Assembly: GCA_026125285.1 (NCBI GenBank) | Contig: JAHCLO010000015.1 | Location: 62,001 to 126,000, forward strand | Direction of reading: 5' to 3' | DNA length: 64,000 bases | From: Verrucomicrobiia bacterium | GTDB taxonomy: Bacteria > Verrucomicrobiota > Verrucomicrobiia > Limisphaerales > JADLHS01 | Part shown: positions 46,381-55,824 of the stretch, one piece after another | Layout: each line of letters opens with the position of its first letter | Position numbering within the stretch: position 1 is the first letter of the stretch | Translations under genes and position numbers: made by a program | Notes under the pieces: generated by a model | Databases searched by the model: none | Seen by the model: the letters and a program-made list of their open reading frames with translations, nothing else | What the model was told of the DNA's origin: nothing

Positions 46381-47667
46381 ATGAAAATTGCTATTGTCGG
46401 TTTGGGTTACGTGGGATTGCCCCTTTGCCTGCAATTCGCCGAGGGCGGGGTGGAGGTCATTGGGTTGGACATAGACCCAAACAAGGTGCAGGCCATCAAC
46501 TCCGGCCGAAGTTACATCCAGCATATCGAGAGTGAGGCGATTCAGAAGATTGTGGCTACCGGGCGGCTGATGGCTTCGAGTGATTTCTCCATGGTCGAGG
46601 CGGTTGAGGCGGTGGTGATTTGTGTGCCGACGCCGCTGAACAAGAATCGCGAGCCGGATATTTCCTACATCGTCAAGACCGGCAAGTCCATTGCGCCGTA
46701 CCTGCAGCGCGGCACACTCGTGGTTTTGGAGTCCACGACTTATCCGGGCACCACCGACGTGGACTTGCGCGCCGTGCTTGAGTCCGGTTCGGGGCTGAAG
46801 GCGGGCACGGATTTTCATCTGGCCTTTTCCCCGGAGCGCGAGGACCCCGGCAATCCCGACAGCAAAGTGGCCCAGATTCCGAAAGTGATTGGCGGATTCT
46901 CCCCGGCGTGTCTCGAAAAAGCCCAGGCACTTTACCGCAAAGCAATCAAAGTCTTGGTGCCGGTTTCGACCTGCCGGGTGGCCGAAGCGACCAAACTGCT
47001 GGAAAACATCTTTCGCAGTGTGAACATCGCGCTGGTGAATGAACTGAAAGTGGTTTACGCCGCGATGGGCATTGACGTGTGGGAAGTCATCAATGCGGCA
47101 AAGACCAAACCATTTGGTTTCATGCCGTTCTATCCCGGACCAGGCCTGGGCGGACACTGCATTCCGATTGATCCTTTTTACCTCACCTGGAAGGCGCGCG
47201 AATACAGTCAGAATACCCGGTTCATTGAGTTGGCGGGTGAGATCAACACCGCCATGCCGCAATACGTCGTGAGCCGTGTCACGGAGGCGCTCAATTCCCG
47301 GCGCAAAGCCGTCAACGGCAGCCGCGTGTTGGTGCTGGGCCTCGCCTACAAGGCCAACGTGGACGACGACCGTGAATCGCCGAGCTTTCATCTGATGGAC
47401 CTCCTCGAACAACAAGGCGCCGAGGTGGCCTATCACGATCCGCATGTGCCGGTGATCAAACCGACCCGCGAGCATCCGCACTGGGCCGGGACGGCGTCGG
47501 TGACCTGGAATCAGGAAAACATCGCCAGCTTCGACGCGGTGCTCATCTCCACCGCGCACCAGGCGGTCAACTACCAGGAACTGGCCGACTGGGCGCAGTG
47601 CATCGTGGACACGCGCAACGCCATGGTGGCCACCCGGTTTGAATCTGGAAAAGTCTGGAAAGCGTGA
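46381..47667 (+). CDS. UDP-N-acetyl-hexosamine/UDP-sugar 6-dehydrogenase (WbpA/WecC/TviB type)
   Basis: The 428-residue enzyme has an N-terminal Rossmann motif VGLGYVGLPL, STTYPGTTDVDL, FSPEREDPGN, and the catalytic Cys in GPGLGGHCIPIDPFYLTW. The C-terminal domain contains VLGLAYKANVDDDRESP. It oxidises the C6 hydroxyl of a UDP-HexNAc to a uronic acid. It is followed 78 nt later by a matching epimerase, as in O-antigen or capsule precursor pathways. Confidence 0.92.
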   Translation: MKIAIVGLGYVGLPLCLQFAEGGVEVIGLDIDPNKVQAINSGRSYIQHIESEAIQKIVATGRLMASSDFSMVEAVEAVVICVPTPLNKNREPDISYIVKTGKSIAPYLQRGTLVVLESTTYPGTTDVDLRAVLESGSGLKAGTDFHLAFSPEREDPGNPDSKVAQIPKVIGGFSPACLEKAQALYRKAIKVLVPVSTCRVAEATKLLENIFRSVNIALVNELKVVYAAMGIDVWEVINAAKTKPFGFMPFYPGPGLGGHCIPIDPFYLTWKAREYSQNTRFIELAGEINTAMPQYVVSRVTEALNSRRKAVNGSRVLVLGLAYKANVDDDRESPSFHLMDLLEQQGAEVAYHDPHVPVIKPTREHPHWAGTASVTWNQENIASFDAVLISTAHQAVNYQELADWAQCIVDTRNAMVATRFESGKVWKA

Positions 47668-47745
47668 GCGCGCCTGCCAACCGGCCCGGGGCATGAAGTC
47701 ATTCAGAGTGACGCGCATCCAAGGGAGGCTTTGAACCCATTGAGC

Positions 47746-48774
47746 ATGACCGCTTTTGAACAACTCCAAACCGAATTGCGCGCCGCCCCGCGCACGTGGT
47801 TGATCACCGGCGTGGCGGGTTTCATCGGCTCGAATCTGTTGGAAGCGCTGCTCAAGCTGGACCAGCGCGTGGTCGGTCTGGATGACTTCTCCACCGGCCG
47901 GCGCCGGAATCTCGACGAGGTCAAAGCCTTGGTGACTGCGGCGCAATGGGCGAGCTTCGAGTTGATGGAGGGGGATATCGGCGACGTGGGGTTGTGTGCG
48001 CGTGCCTGCCAAGGGGTGGCCTGCGTGCTGCATCAGGCTGCGCTGGGCTCCGTGCCGCGATCCCTGGCCGAGCCGCTGGCCTCTCATCGGGCTAATGTCA
48101 CCGGCTTTCTCAACCTGCTCAACGCCGCCCGCGATGCCAAAGTCGAAAGGCTGGTTTACGCTTCGAGCAGTGCCGTGTACGGTGATCATCCGGATCTCCC
48201 CAAGGTCGAGCATCGCATTGGCCAGCCGCTCTCGCCTTATGCGGCGACGAAGCTGATGAATGAAATTTATGCCGATGTGTTTGCCCGCGCCTATGGTCGG
48301 GTGTCAATTGGCCTGCGCTACTTCAATGTCTTTGGGCCGCGACAGGATCCGGAGGGCGCTTACGCTGCGGTCATTCCCAGGTGGATTGCCGCGCTGTTGC
48401 GTCACGAACCGGTGACCATTAACGGCGACGGTGAAACCAGCCGCGATTTCTGTTTTGTTGAGAATGTCGTTCAAGCCAACCTGCTGGCCGCCGCCACCAC
48501 CAACGCGGAGGCGTTGAATCAGGTTTACAACATTGCGGTGGGCGATCGGACCACCTTGAACGAGTTGTTTCAACTGCTCAAAGACGGTTTGCGCCGCCGT
48601 GATGCCAGCCTGCCGGACAGCCAGCCGGTTTATGGAGCTTTCCGTTCTGGAGACGTTCGCCATTCCCAGGCCGACATCCAGAAGGCCCGCGAACTCCTGG
48701 GTTACACTCCGGGTCGAGACGTGCGCGAGGGCCTGAACCTCTCGCTCGAATGGTATTGCCGCAACTTGCGTTGA
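47746..48774 (+). CDS. UDP-HexNAc 4-epimerase-type NAD-dependent epimerase (WbpP-like)
   Basis: An extended SDR of 342 residues, with [15 protein letters not shown], the catalytic YAATKLMNE (YxxxK) and the Ser-rich [10 protein letters not shown]. It resembles WbpP/Gne enzymes that interconvert UDP-GlcNAc(A) and UDP-GalNAc(A). The strong AAGGGAGG at 47721-47728 is 17 nt from the ATG, so an upstream TTG (47740 or 47731) may be the true start. It forms a unit with the preceding dehydrogenase. Confidence 0.9.
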   Translation: MTAFEQLQTELRAAPRTWLITGVAGFIGSNLLEALLKLDQRVVGLDDFSTGRRRNLDEVKALVTAAQWASFELMEGDIGDVGLCARACQGVACVLHQAALGSVPRSLAEPLASHRANVTGFLNLLNAARDAKVERLVYASSSAVYGDHPDLPKVEHRIGQPLSPYAATKLMNEIYADVFARAYGRVSIGLRYFNVFGPRQDPEGAYAAVIPRWIAALLRHEPVTINGDGETSRDFCFVENVVQANLLAAATTNAEALNQVYNIAVGDRTTLNELFQLLKDGLRRRDASLPDSQPVYGAFRSGDVRHSQADIQKARELLGYTPGRDVREGLNLSLEWYCRNLR

Positions 48775-48895
48775 CCCGCGGTACTCTTCGCGGCTCTCGG
48801 TGAAACCGGCACGGGCGTCACATAAGCTTTCAGCGCGCCCGAGGGCCAATTGCCTGCCCCTGAACCCCTTCGCCCAAGGCGGCGATGAATCAGCC

Positions 48896-48955
48896 GCACT
48901 CCAAACGCTGCGCGAGGTTGGTTGACGCGGAAAGGTCGCGAAGCGTTTGGAGTGC
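48896..48955. repeat. Palindromic repeat, family F (GCACTCCAAACGCT)
   Basis: A perfect 14-nt inverted repeat: GCACTCCAAACGCT (48896-48909) and its complement at 48942-48955, loop 32 nt. It lies between the epimerase gene and an RHS remnant. Confidence 0.85.
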
Positions 48956-49029
48956 GTGCGTCTTTAGCGCCGCTCTTCGCACGGGACTGACGCTTCGCCG
49001 GATCAGGCGTTCACAGCGCCAATCTGGAT

Positions 49030-49632
49030 TTGCATCAGTTGAACGCCGCCAACCAGCGCACGCGGCAAACCTTCACCGGCGGCAATTACGTGGATTACAC
49101 CTACGACAACATCGGCCAGTTGAAGACGGCCAAGGGTTGGGAAAGCGGCGGATCAACGCCACGGTTGCAGGAACAGTTCGGGTATGCGTATGATGCGGCC
49201 TGGAACTTGAATCGCCGGACCAACAACGCACTTGTGCAAACCTTTGGCGTGAACAACCTTCACCCCGTGAGATACCGCCTCGACAATCCGGGAAACGACA
49301 TCGCGAGACGCCGGGCGGAACTGAGACTGCTCCGACTACGGATGTTATCTCACGGGGTGAATGAACTGACCAACGCAACCCGCAGCGGGACGCTCACGGT
49401 GGCGGGCCTGGCCAGTCAGCCGGGAGCGAATCTCGATCACGTGGCGGTCAGTGGCACCGGCTTGAGCGCCGGCAACGCGAACGTGTATGCCGATGGCAGT
49501 TGGGCGCGGGCGGGCGCCACCCTGGCCAGCGGCAACAACAGCTACACCGCCACAGCGGAGGACACCTACGGTCACACCGCGCAGGACAGTGTGAGGGTGA
49601 TCTGGCACATGGCGTCGGCGGTGCATTGCTAA
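49030..49632 (+). pseudogene. RHS core fragment, truncated at both ends
   Basis: The 200-codon open stretch encodes RHS repeats (LNAANQRTRQTFTGG, YVDYTYDNIGQLKTAKGW, FGYAYDAAWNLNRRTNNA) and the beta-rich segment SGTLTVAGLASQPG. It corresponds to a part of the RHS core upstream of the one kept in the 18.7-kb gene. There is no proper start, no tip, and the end is a stop after WHMASAVHC. It carries an in-frame 99-nt palindromic insertion. Confidence 0.78.
49259..49361. mobile_element. 99-nt palindromic miniature element inserted in frame in an RHS fragment
   Basis: A perfect 16-nt inverted repeat, TTCACCCCGTGAGATA (49259-49274) and TATCTCACGGGGTGAA (49346-49361), borders a segment that interrupts the RHS sequence between NNL and NELTNATR. 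The insertion is about 99 nt and leaves the frame open. Ends share GTGAGATA/TATCTCAC with 22238-22336. The interior is unlike the first copy. Confidence 0.8.
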
Positions 49633-49680
49633 ACCCCAACAGATGGCTCTAAGTCTCGTGAGGAACGAATTGCGCAACGT

Positions 49681-49759
49681 GGTAGGGCGCGTCACTCCGT
49701 GCGCGCCGCAACCGGCACCTCGCTTTCCCCACGGCGCGCACGGAGTGACGCGCCTTACC
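49681..49759. repeat. Long palindromic repeat, family C, copy 2
   Basis: Arms of 27 nt (49681-49707 and 49733-49759) match at 26 of 27 positions. They share the GGTAGGGCGCGTCACTCCGT sequence with copy 1 at 27678-27778. The loop between them differs in length and sequence, as if only the arms are conserved. Confidence 0.88.
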
Positions 49760-49815
49760 CGCGGTCCGCAGCTAAAGGGCGCTTCTCAGTCTGCTACAAC
49801 TCGCATGCTTGGGCA

Positions 49816-49976
49816 ATTGTCTCGATTGTGAAATCGCGCATCGCAGCCATGAAGCCCGGAGCGCGGATCGCTTTGTCCGCTCGCCCGGTGAGATAGCCTG
49901 CGTCATCTCCCGGGGCGAGTTCCGGTACAGAAGTTCGCGCGGACAAGGCTGTCCGCGCTCCGAGCAGCGTTTCATG
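49816..49976. repeat. Long palindromic repeat, family A, copy 3, with a nested 36-nt insertion
   Basis: Same order as copy 2. Relative to copy 2, an extra 36 nt sits at about 49880-49915, between GTCCG and CGAGTTCC. The extra sequence, together with the adjoining GAG, forms its own inverted repeat: CTCGCCCGGTGAGAT and ATCTCCCGGGGCGAG. Its GTGAGAT/ATCTC ends recall the 99-nt elements. There is no gene in 49633-50226. Confidence 0.8.
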
Positions 49977-50025
49977 AAAAGCGCACGGGGTGCGCGCGTT
50001 GCACCGAGCGCGGAGGCGCGCCCGT

Positions 50026-50049
50026 GCGGTTGACGAGGGCGTCAACCGC
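50026..50049. repeat. Palindromic repeat, family E, copy 2
   Basis: Stem GCGGTTGACG/CGTCAACCGC with loop AGGG, the reverse complement of the 18415-18438 copy. It sits next to a family A copy at both loci, so A and E may travel together. Confidence 0.8.
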
Positions 50050-50226
50050 CGCCCGCGATGGCGCGTGCGCTACCCAGGGCATGGAATTGAGCACTGGCGG
50101 CGCGACGCACGGCGGCACGTTGAGATTCCGGGGAAGGGCAGACCCGCTCGCGGCTGGCGTTCTCAACGAGTGCGGATTGGAGCCACCGAAAACAGCGAAG
50201 AACTGTCTGGGACAGACCAGTCCGCA

Positions 50227-52356
50227 CTACACAAATACAATCTCCGTCGTCGTCGCGTTCTCATCCCAGCCGCGCGTCGGCTCGACGGTCACGGACGAAA
50301 TATCCTTGATCGAGATTTGCCGGCCCCGGGTTTTGGGTGATTTCACTTCGATTTTGGCCGGATCGCACGTTTGCTGGTTGATCTTCTGGTGCGGCGCGGG
50401 TTTGTAGCGCACGTAAAGGACCTTCGGCGTGCTGGGCGTGAAGAACAGGATGCGCGATTTCTCCGGGATGCACAGATACGCCTTGTTCAAAATCGTCCCG
50501 CCAAACTTGAAACGCTTGAGGTAACTGGCCTTGCGGTCCGTGTAGGCGCAGGTGAACACCGTTTCACGATCCGGCAGGCCGCAGTAGAACAATTCCGGCC
50601 CGACGAACAACTTCTCCGGCAGTTCGGTGACCTTGTATGTGCCATCCTTGAACACGAGCAGCACCTTGTCGAACTTCGTACATTCCAGCTTGAATTCCTC
50701 GCCGTTGACCTTGTAGCCCACGTAACCGCTCTCGCGGTCGTAACTGACCTTGAACGCCTTGAACGCCACCGCCTTTACGTCCACCTCCTCGTGCCGGCTG
50801 CTCTTGGTCGTGAGCCGCGGATATTGCGGGCCGTATTTCTCCAATAACGCTTCGAGATGGCCAATGACGTAGCGCGTGAGGTTCTTGAGATTCTTGCGGG
50901 TCTCGGCGAGATCGGCTTTGGTCTTCTCCATCTCCTCGCGATGCTGGGCGATGTCGAAGAGCGAAATCCGGCGGATGCGAACCTGCAAGAGCCGGTCCAC
51001 GTCCGCGTCCACCAGGTTGCGCAGCAGTTGCCGCTTGAACGGTTTGAAGCCGTCGTACACCGCAGTTCTCACGGCTTCGGCGGTTTTGCATTTCTCGATC
51101 GCCTTGTAGATGCGCTCCTCGATGAAGATGCGTTCCAGCGTGCGGTAGTGCAGTTCGTCCTGGAGTTGATGCTCGCGCAGTTCCAGTTCGCGCTGGAGAA
51201 TGGCGACGAGTTGCTCGGTGTTCGCGCGCAACACCTCGCTCACGGTTAATTCCACCGGCCGGTTGTCTTGGATGACCACGATGCGGCTCGCGATCGTGAC
51301 TTCGCAGCTCGTGAACGCGTAGAGCGCGTCAATCAACTGGTCTTGATCCACCCCCGAGGGACACTTGACCTCGATCTCCACGCTCTCCGAGGTGAAATCG
51401 TTGATGGACTTGACCTTCAGCTTGCCCTTCTCCACGGCGGCTTCGATGGACGCGATGAGTGATTCGGTTGTGGTGCCCGGCGGGATTTCGGTGATGACGA
51501 CCGCGTTATCGTCGCGGTACTTGATGCGGGCCCGGACCTTCACACTGCCCTTGCCGTCCTGATAATCGCGCGCGTCCATCAGGCCGCCGGTCTGGAAATC
51601 CGGCAGGCACTTGAACGATTGCTTCTTGAGAATGGCAATTTGCGCTTCGAGCAGTTCGGGAAAATTGTGCGGCAGAATCCGCGCGCTCAGGCCAACCGCG
51701 ATGCCTTCCGTGCCGAGCATGAGCGTGAGGGGCAATTTGCTGGGCAGCGTGATCGGCTCCTTGTTCGTGCCGTCATAGCTGGGAACAAATTCAGTGATCA
51801 AGTCATTGAAAACCTCTTCGCGGGCCAGGTCGGTAAGCCGACATTCGATGTAGCGATTCGCCGCCGGCGGGTCGCCAGTGAAAATGTTGCCGTAGTTGCC
51901 CTGGCCTTCGATGAGGTAACGCTTGTTGGCCAGCACCACGATGGCGTCGCTGATGGAGGCGTCGCCATGCGGATGGTATTGCATGGTGTGGCCGACGATG
52001 TTGGCCACCTTGATGAACTTGCCCGTGTCCTTCTCATGCAACGCCCACATGATTCGGCGCTGCACCGGCTTGAATCCGTCCGCCAGATTCGGAATCGCGC
52101 GATCCCGAATGACGTAGCTGGCGTAATCGAGAAAGCCGCGGTCCACGCGAGTGTGCAAACCCACGGCAACGTGCTTGGGGTTAAATGGCCGATGCGCAAC
52201 GGTTTCGACCTGTTCCGCCACGACGTGCTGCTCGCCGTTGCCAGCAAGGGCAACGCTGTTCTTGCGTGACCTGGTTTCGGCGCCCGTGGGCTGCGTCCCT
52301 TCGATCGGCAATTCCGGTTGGTTGGAATCTGTTCTTTTTCTCTTCGCTGAACTCAT
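50227..52356 (-). CDS. parC: Type IIA DNA topoisomerase A subunit (ParC/GyrA-like, short C-terminus)
   Basis: The 709-residue protein has the breakage-reunion domain: FLDYASYVIRDRAIPNLADG, KPVQRRIMWALHE, VGHTMQYHPHGDASI, and the active-site Tyr in AANRYIECRL. A coiled-coil tower and a C-terminal part of about 180 residues follow, without a clear six-bladed GyrA-box propeller. It resembles the second GyrA/ParC-like protein found in Chlamydiae, Verrucomicrobia and Bacteroidetes. The B-subunit partner is not in this window. A Ser-Lys-Arg-rich N-terminal extension of about 60 residues precedes the domain. Confidence 0.88.
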   Translation of the reverse strand: MSSAKRKRTDSNQPELPIEGTQPTGAETRSRKNSVALAGNGEQHVVAEQVETVAHRPFNPKHVAVGLHTRVDRGFLDYASYVIRDRAIPNLADGFKPVQRRIMWALHEKDTGKFIKVANIVGHTMQYHPHGDASISDAIVVLANKRYLIEGQGNYGNIFTGDPPAANRYIECRLTDLAREEVFNDLITEFVPSYDGTNKEPITLPSKLPLTLMLGTEGIAVGLSARILPHNFPELLEAQIAILKKQSFKCLPDFQTGGLMDARDYQDGKGSVKVRARIKYRDDNAVVITEIPPGTTTESLIASIEAAVEKGKLKVKSINDFTSESVEIEVKCPSGVDQDQLIDALYAFTSCEVTIASRIVVIQDNRPVELTVSEVLRANTEQLVAILQRELELREHQLQDELHYRTLERIFIEERIYKAIEKCKTAEAVRTAVYDGFKPFKRQLLRNLVDADVDRLLQVRIRRISLFDIAQHREEMEKTKADLAETRKNLKNLTRYVIGHLEALLEKYGPQYPRLTTKSSRHEEVDVKAVAFKAFKVSYDRESGYVGYKVNGEEFKLECTKFDKVLLVFKDGTYKVTELPEKLFVGPELFYCGLPDRETVFTCAYTDRKASYLKRFKFGGTILNKAYLCIPEKSRILFFTPSTPKVLYVRYKPAPHQKINQQTCDPAKIEVKSPKTRGRQISIKDISSVTVEPTRGWDENATTTEIVFV

Positions 52357-52441
52357 GCGCGGGCGGCATTAAGCCAGAACGGGACAAGCACTGGCAAGAC
52401 TGGGCCCGCGATTCTTGAAATTACGCAGCGCCCTTCATGAC

Positions 52442-53203
52442 TCAACCCAAGGTTCTGACGAATCCATCCGGACCGAGCACCGCAACCAGTTCATGCACGT
52501 CCCGGCGCAGGCACAATTCGACATCCTCACGCAGATCAACATTCGCCAGCAAGCGCCGCGCGTTTCGTGCCCCGTTGATCGCGGCAGTCAGGTTGGGTTG
52601 CGAGTGATGATACGCCCGTAGCGCAATCTCCGCTGAATCATTCGGGTGACAATCCGGGCTGCCCAATACCATCGCTGCGCAGAAGGCGCCGGCGGCCAGC
52701 GTGTCTTCCAAGGCCGCTTCCTCGCCGGTGCCGGCGCACACCAGGATCAAGTGTTTCATCGGCGATTGCGCCGCCCAGCGGACTGTGGCCTTGAGATTCA
52801 AGAAGGACCCCACCGCCACTTGCCGGGCGGCCTGACATGCTTGCAGGGCGCGGGTGCCGTTGGTGGTTGTCATGATGATGATTCGCCCGCCGACGCGTTC
52901 CGCGGTGTATTCACGCGGCGAATTGCCCAGGTCGAAATCAACTCCGCCCGTCAAAGCGGCGCCGATGCGCAAGCCCTCGCGTTCCCCAGCCAGCAAGGCG
53001 TCGGGATGCCGCCGCCGCAACGACAACGCTTCGTCAATTTGCGTCACGGGCTTTAGGCCCATCGCACCGTTGGCCAGCGCGGTCACCATGGTGCTCGTCG
53101 CGCGCAACACATCGAACACCACACAACCGGTTTCGCGCAGATTATTTTGCCGCAGCGACTCGAACTCCACCGGGGTAAAACTCACCGTGATCTCCACAGC
53201 CAT
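52442..53203 (-). CDS. comB: 2-phosphosulfolactate phosphatase
   Basis: ComB dephosphorylates 2-phosphosulfolactate, a step of coenzyme M synthesis, and is also found in bacteria that make or use sulfolactate. The 253-residue form has CVVFDVLRATSTMVTALANGA, NSPREYT, TTTNGTRAL and CAGTGEEAALEDTLAAGAF. The ATG at 53201-53203 was chosen because the long upstream extension is out-of-frame DNA of the next gene. comA or other partners are not present. Confidence 0.9.
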   Translation of the reverse strand: MAVEITVSFTPVEFESLRQNNLRETGCVVFDVLRATSTMVTALANGAMGLKPVTQIDEALSLRRRHPDALLAGEREGLRIGAALTGGVDFDLGNSPREYTAERVGGRIIIMTTTNGTRALQACQAARQVAVGSFLNLKATVRWAAQSPMKHLILVCAGTGEEAALEDTLAAGAFCAAMVLGSPDCHPNDSAEIALRAYHHSQPNLTAAINGARNARRLLANVDLREDVELCLRRDVHELVAVLGPDGFVRTLG

Positions 53204-53211
53204 GCGCGAAC

Positions 53212-54174
53212 CTACGGTTTTGCCTGAGGGCCGGGAAGAATTTTTCCCGCCTGACGGCGAATGTGGTGAAAGAGATATTGCTGGGCGTAACCGGCGTTGG
53301 GGCCAAAGTAGGCCTGCCCAAACGCACGCAACTTGGGCAGACTCATCCGCCGCGTGCGTGGATAATGCCGCCGCAACGTGCGCGCCACCCAGACATCCAC
53401 CGGAAAAGCCGTCGGAAAACCGCAGGCAAACAACAACACGCAATCGGCAATCTTGGGGCCGACTCCCGGCAGCTTCAACAACTCGGCGCGGGCCTGTTCG
53501 ATGGTCATGGCCCGCAATTGGTCGAGTTGGCAGGAGCCGTTCGCGATCTGTTGCGCGGTGGCGCGCAAATTGGGTGCGCGAAAGCCCATTTTGCAGGCGC
53601 GCAAGCCGGCTTCGGTGGCCCCCGCCAGTTGTTCCGCGCTGGGAAAGGCAAAAGCCTGCGGTTCGCCCGGCGGGACTTTCACCGGGAAGCCGAACTGCTG
53701 CTTGAGCGCGGTGATGATTTGCGCGATTTGAACGATTTGTTTGGTGGAGGAAAGAATGAAGCCGGCCAGACATTCCCACGGGTCCTGGCGCAAGAGCCGC
53801 AAGCCGCGGCAATCCGCCACAGCTTCGCGCATCAGTTGGTCTTGGGGAAACGTTCCAAGGACAAGGTCAAGCCGCGCGTCCAACTGCAAGTACTCTGCCA
53901 GCCAGCGCCAATCGGACGGTGGCTCGAGGGTGTGGGCAATGATCTGTGTACCGGCCTGACGCAACTCCACACGTCGGTGCTGCACCACACCGATCCATGC
54001 CCCCGCGCGCCGTGCCCAGCCAAAGACCTGTCCCGAAGTCAGGGTGGTTTCAAGGTCATAGTCCCGCACCGAAAATGTTTGCGTGTACCCGGGACTGGCT
54101 GGTTTTGTTGGAATGGCGTTGCTCAAGCACGCCAAGTGTGCGGCAAGGGTGCGCGGGAGGAAAGGCCATTGCAT
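53212..54174 (-). CDS. ogg: 8-oxoguanine DNA glycosylase (OGG1 family)
   Basis: It excises 8-oxoguanine from DNA. An N-terminal TBP-like part (FSVRDYDLETTLTSGQVFGW) is followed by the HhH-GPD domain with LLKLPGVGPKIADCVLLF, whose Lys is catalytic, and PVDVWVARTL carrying the catalytic Asp. About 320 residues from the ATG at 54172-54174; longer starts are possible. It ends 8 nt before comB and shares its strand. Confidence 0.88.
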   Translation of the reverse strand: MQWPFLPRTLAAHLACLSNAIPTKPASPGYTQTFSVRDYDLETTLTSGQVFGWARRAGAWIGVVQHRRVELRQAGTQIIAHTLEPPSDWRWLAEYLQLDARLDLVLGTFPQDQLMREAVADCRGLRLLRQDPWECLAGFILSSTKQIVQIAQIITALKQQFGFPVKVPPGEPQAFAFPSAEQLAGATEAGLRACKMGFRAPNLRATAQQIANGSCQLDQLRAMTIEQARAELLKLPGVGPKIADCVLLFACGFPTAFPVDVWVARTLRRHYPRTRRMSLPKLRAFGQAYFGPNAGYAQQYLFHHIRRQAGKILPGPQAKP

Positions 54175-54278
54175 GAGGAGCGCGGACACTACTTGCCGGC
54201 AGACATTGGGGCATTGCCATTTGCCAGGCTGCGGGAGAGTATCCAATGGATTCGCGAATCTGTTGGGAATACTGTGTT

Positions 54279-55691
54279 ATGAAAACAAGACCAGCTTCAC
54301 CTCAATCTCGCTATTCGTTTGCGACGGTTACCCGCCCACACACCGGAGGGTTTGCGGCCAACCGCCTGACCCGCCGTTCCTTCCTGAAGCAGGCCGCTTT
54401 CGCTTCCGTTGCCGCTGCGGCGCCTCTGATTGTGCCGGGCCGTGTGCTTGGTCTGGAGGGGCGAGTCGCGCCAAGCAATCGGATCACCATTGGATTGATT
54501 GGAACGGGGCGACAGGCCATTTACGCGAACCTGCCGGGCTTCCTGCGCGAACCCGACGCCCAGGCCGTGGCCGTGTGTGATGTGGATTCCTGGCGCATGG
54601 AACAAGCGCGGCAACAAGTCGAAACCCATTACGCCAGGCAATCGCAATCCGGCAGCTTCAAAGGCTGCGCGGCGTTTCGGGATTTTCGCGAGGTGCTCGC
54701 GCACCCGGACATTGAGGCGGTGATGATCTCGACGCCGGATCACTGGCATGTGCCCATGGCCATGGCCGCCATCCAGGCCGGGAAGGACGTCGCCTGCGAG
54801 AAACCGCTCACCCGCAACATTGCCGAGGGACGTAAACTGGCCGATCTCGTCGCCCGCAAAGCCAAGGTGTTCCGCACCGACAGTGAATTCCGGTCGAACC
54901 GGACGTTTCATCGCGCGGCGGAGATGGTTCGCAACGGGAAGATTGGCGCGTTGCAGCGCATCATCAGTTCCACGCCCAGGGATTCCACGCTGGCCGCGCA
55001 ACCGGAAATGCCCGTGCCGGCGGAATTGGATTTTGATCTTTGGCTCGGGCCGGCCCCGCTCGCGCCTTACACGGAGCAGCGCGTGCATCCCCGGCGCGAC
55101 GCCAAAGGCCGGCCGGGCTGGTTGTGTATTCGCGATTACGCGGATGGGATGCTCGCCAACTGGGGGGCGCATTTGAATGACATTGCCCTGTGGGCCAACG
55201 ACAGCGACCGCACCGGGCCGGTGGAAATCGAGGGCACCGGAAAATATCCGCCCGCCGGCAATCTCTGGGACATCATCCAAGAATTCACCGTCCATTTTAC
55301 TTTTGCCAACGGGGTGCGGCTCACCTGCCAAACAGACAAACCGTATCTCCGTTTTGAAGGCACCGAAGGCTGGATTCACGTCACCTATCCCAACGGAATA
55401 GAAACCCAGCCGGAGTCGTTGTTGGGATGGAAGCCCGGGGCGAATGATCTCCACCTGCCGTTCAAACCCAGCGAGAAGCGGGATTTCCTCGATGCGGTGA
55501 AATCCCGCGGCCCAACACAAGGGGATGCCGAAGTGGGCCATCGGAACACTTCGCTGAGTCACCTGGCCTTGGTGGCGATTGATCTCGGGCGCAAACTGAA
55601 ATGGGATCCGCACGCCGAGATGGTGATCGGTGATGCCGAAGCCAACCACCGGCTGCAACCCAAGCCCATGCGCGCGCCTTGGAGCATTTGA
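54279..55691 (+). CDS. Tat-exported Gfo/Idh/MocA-family oxidoreductase
   Basis: 470 residues with a twin-arginine signal (LTRRSFLKQAAFASVAAAAP) and an N-terminal Rossmann domain ITIGLIGTGRQ. The family EKPL motif is in ACEKPLTRN, and HLNDIALW forms part of the active-site region. Such exported GFO/IDH/MocA proteins are abundant in Planctomycetes and Verrucomicrobia, and they act on sugars or glycosides. It is divergent from ogg. Confidence 0.9.
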   Translation: MKTRPASPQSRYSFATVTRPHTGGFAANRLTRRSFLKQAAFASVAAAAPLIVPGRVLGLEGRVAPSNRITIGLIGTGRQAIYANLPGFLREPDAQAVAVCDVDSWRMEQARQQVETHYARQSQSGSFKGCAAFRDFREVLAHPDIEAVMISTPDHWHVPMAMAAIQAGKDVACEKPLTRNIAEGRKLADLVARKAKVFRTDSEFRSNRTFHRAAEMVRNGKIGALQRIISSTPRDSTLAAQPEMPVPAELDFDLWLGPAPLAPYTEQRVHPRRDAKGRPGWLCIRDYADGMLANWGAHLNDIALWANDSDRTGPVEIEGTGKYPPAGNLWDIIQEFTVHFTFANGVRLTCQTDKPYLRFEGTEGWIHVTYPNGIETQPESLLGWKPGANDLHLPFKPSEKRDFLDAVKSRGPTQGDAEVGHRNTSLSHLALVAIDLGRKLKWDPHAEMVIGDAEANHRLQPKPMRAPWSI

Positions 55692-55754
55692 TCCGTTTGG
55701 TCCTTGCGCACGTAGGTTGCCCCGCAGTCTTGGGCGAACCTCGAAGAAACTTGA

Positions 55755-55778
55755 TTTGCTGCAAGTCGCTTGCACAAA
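55755..55778. promoter_or_regulatory. Imperfect dyad upstream of the anchor-M/Fur cluster
   Basis: TTTG, then GCAAG, TCG, CTTGC and CAAA form an interrupted inverted repeat, 47 nt before the first gene of the cluster. It is not AT-rich like known Zur or Fur boxes. Only its position argues for a regulatory role. Confidence 0.25.
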
Positions 55779-55824
55779 TCGCCGTTGCCCGCGTGCATGG
55801 AATCTGCTCAATTAAACCGTCGTC

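Noticed and set aside
54297..55811. Minus-strand 504-codon open frame opposite the Gfo/Idh gene
   Set aside because: Antisense to a gene with a Tat signal and Rossmann motif; no coherent protein features.
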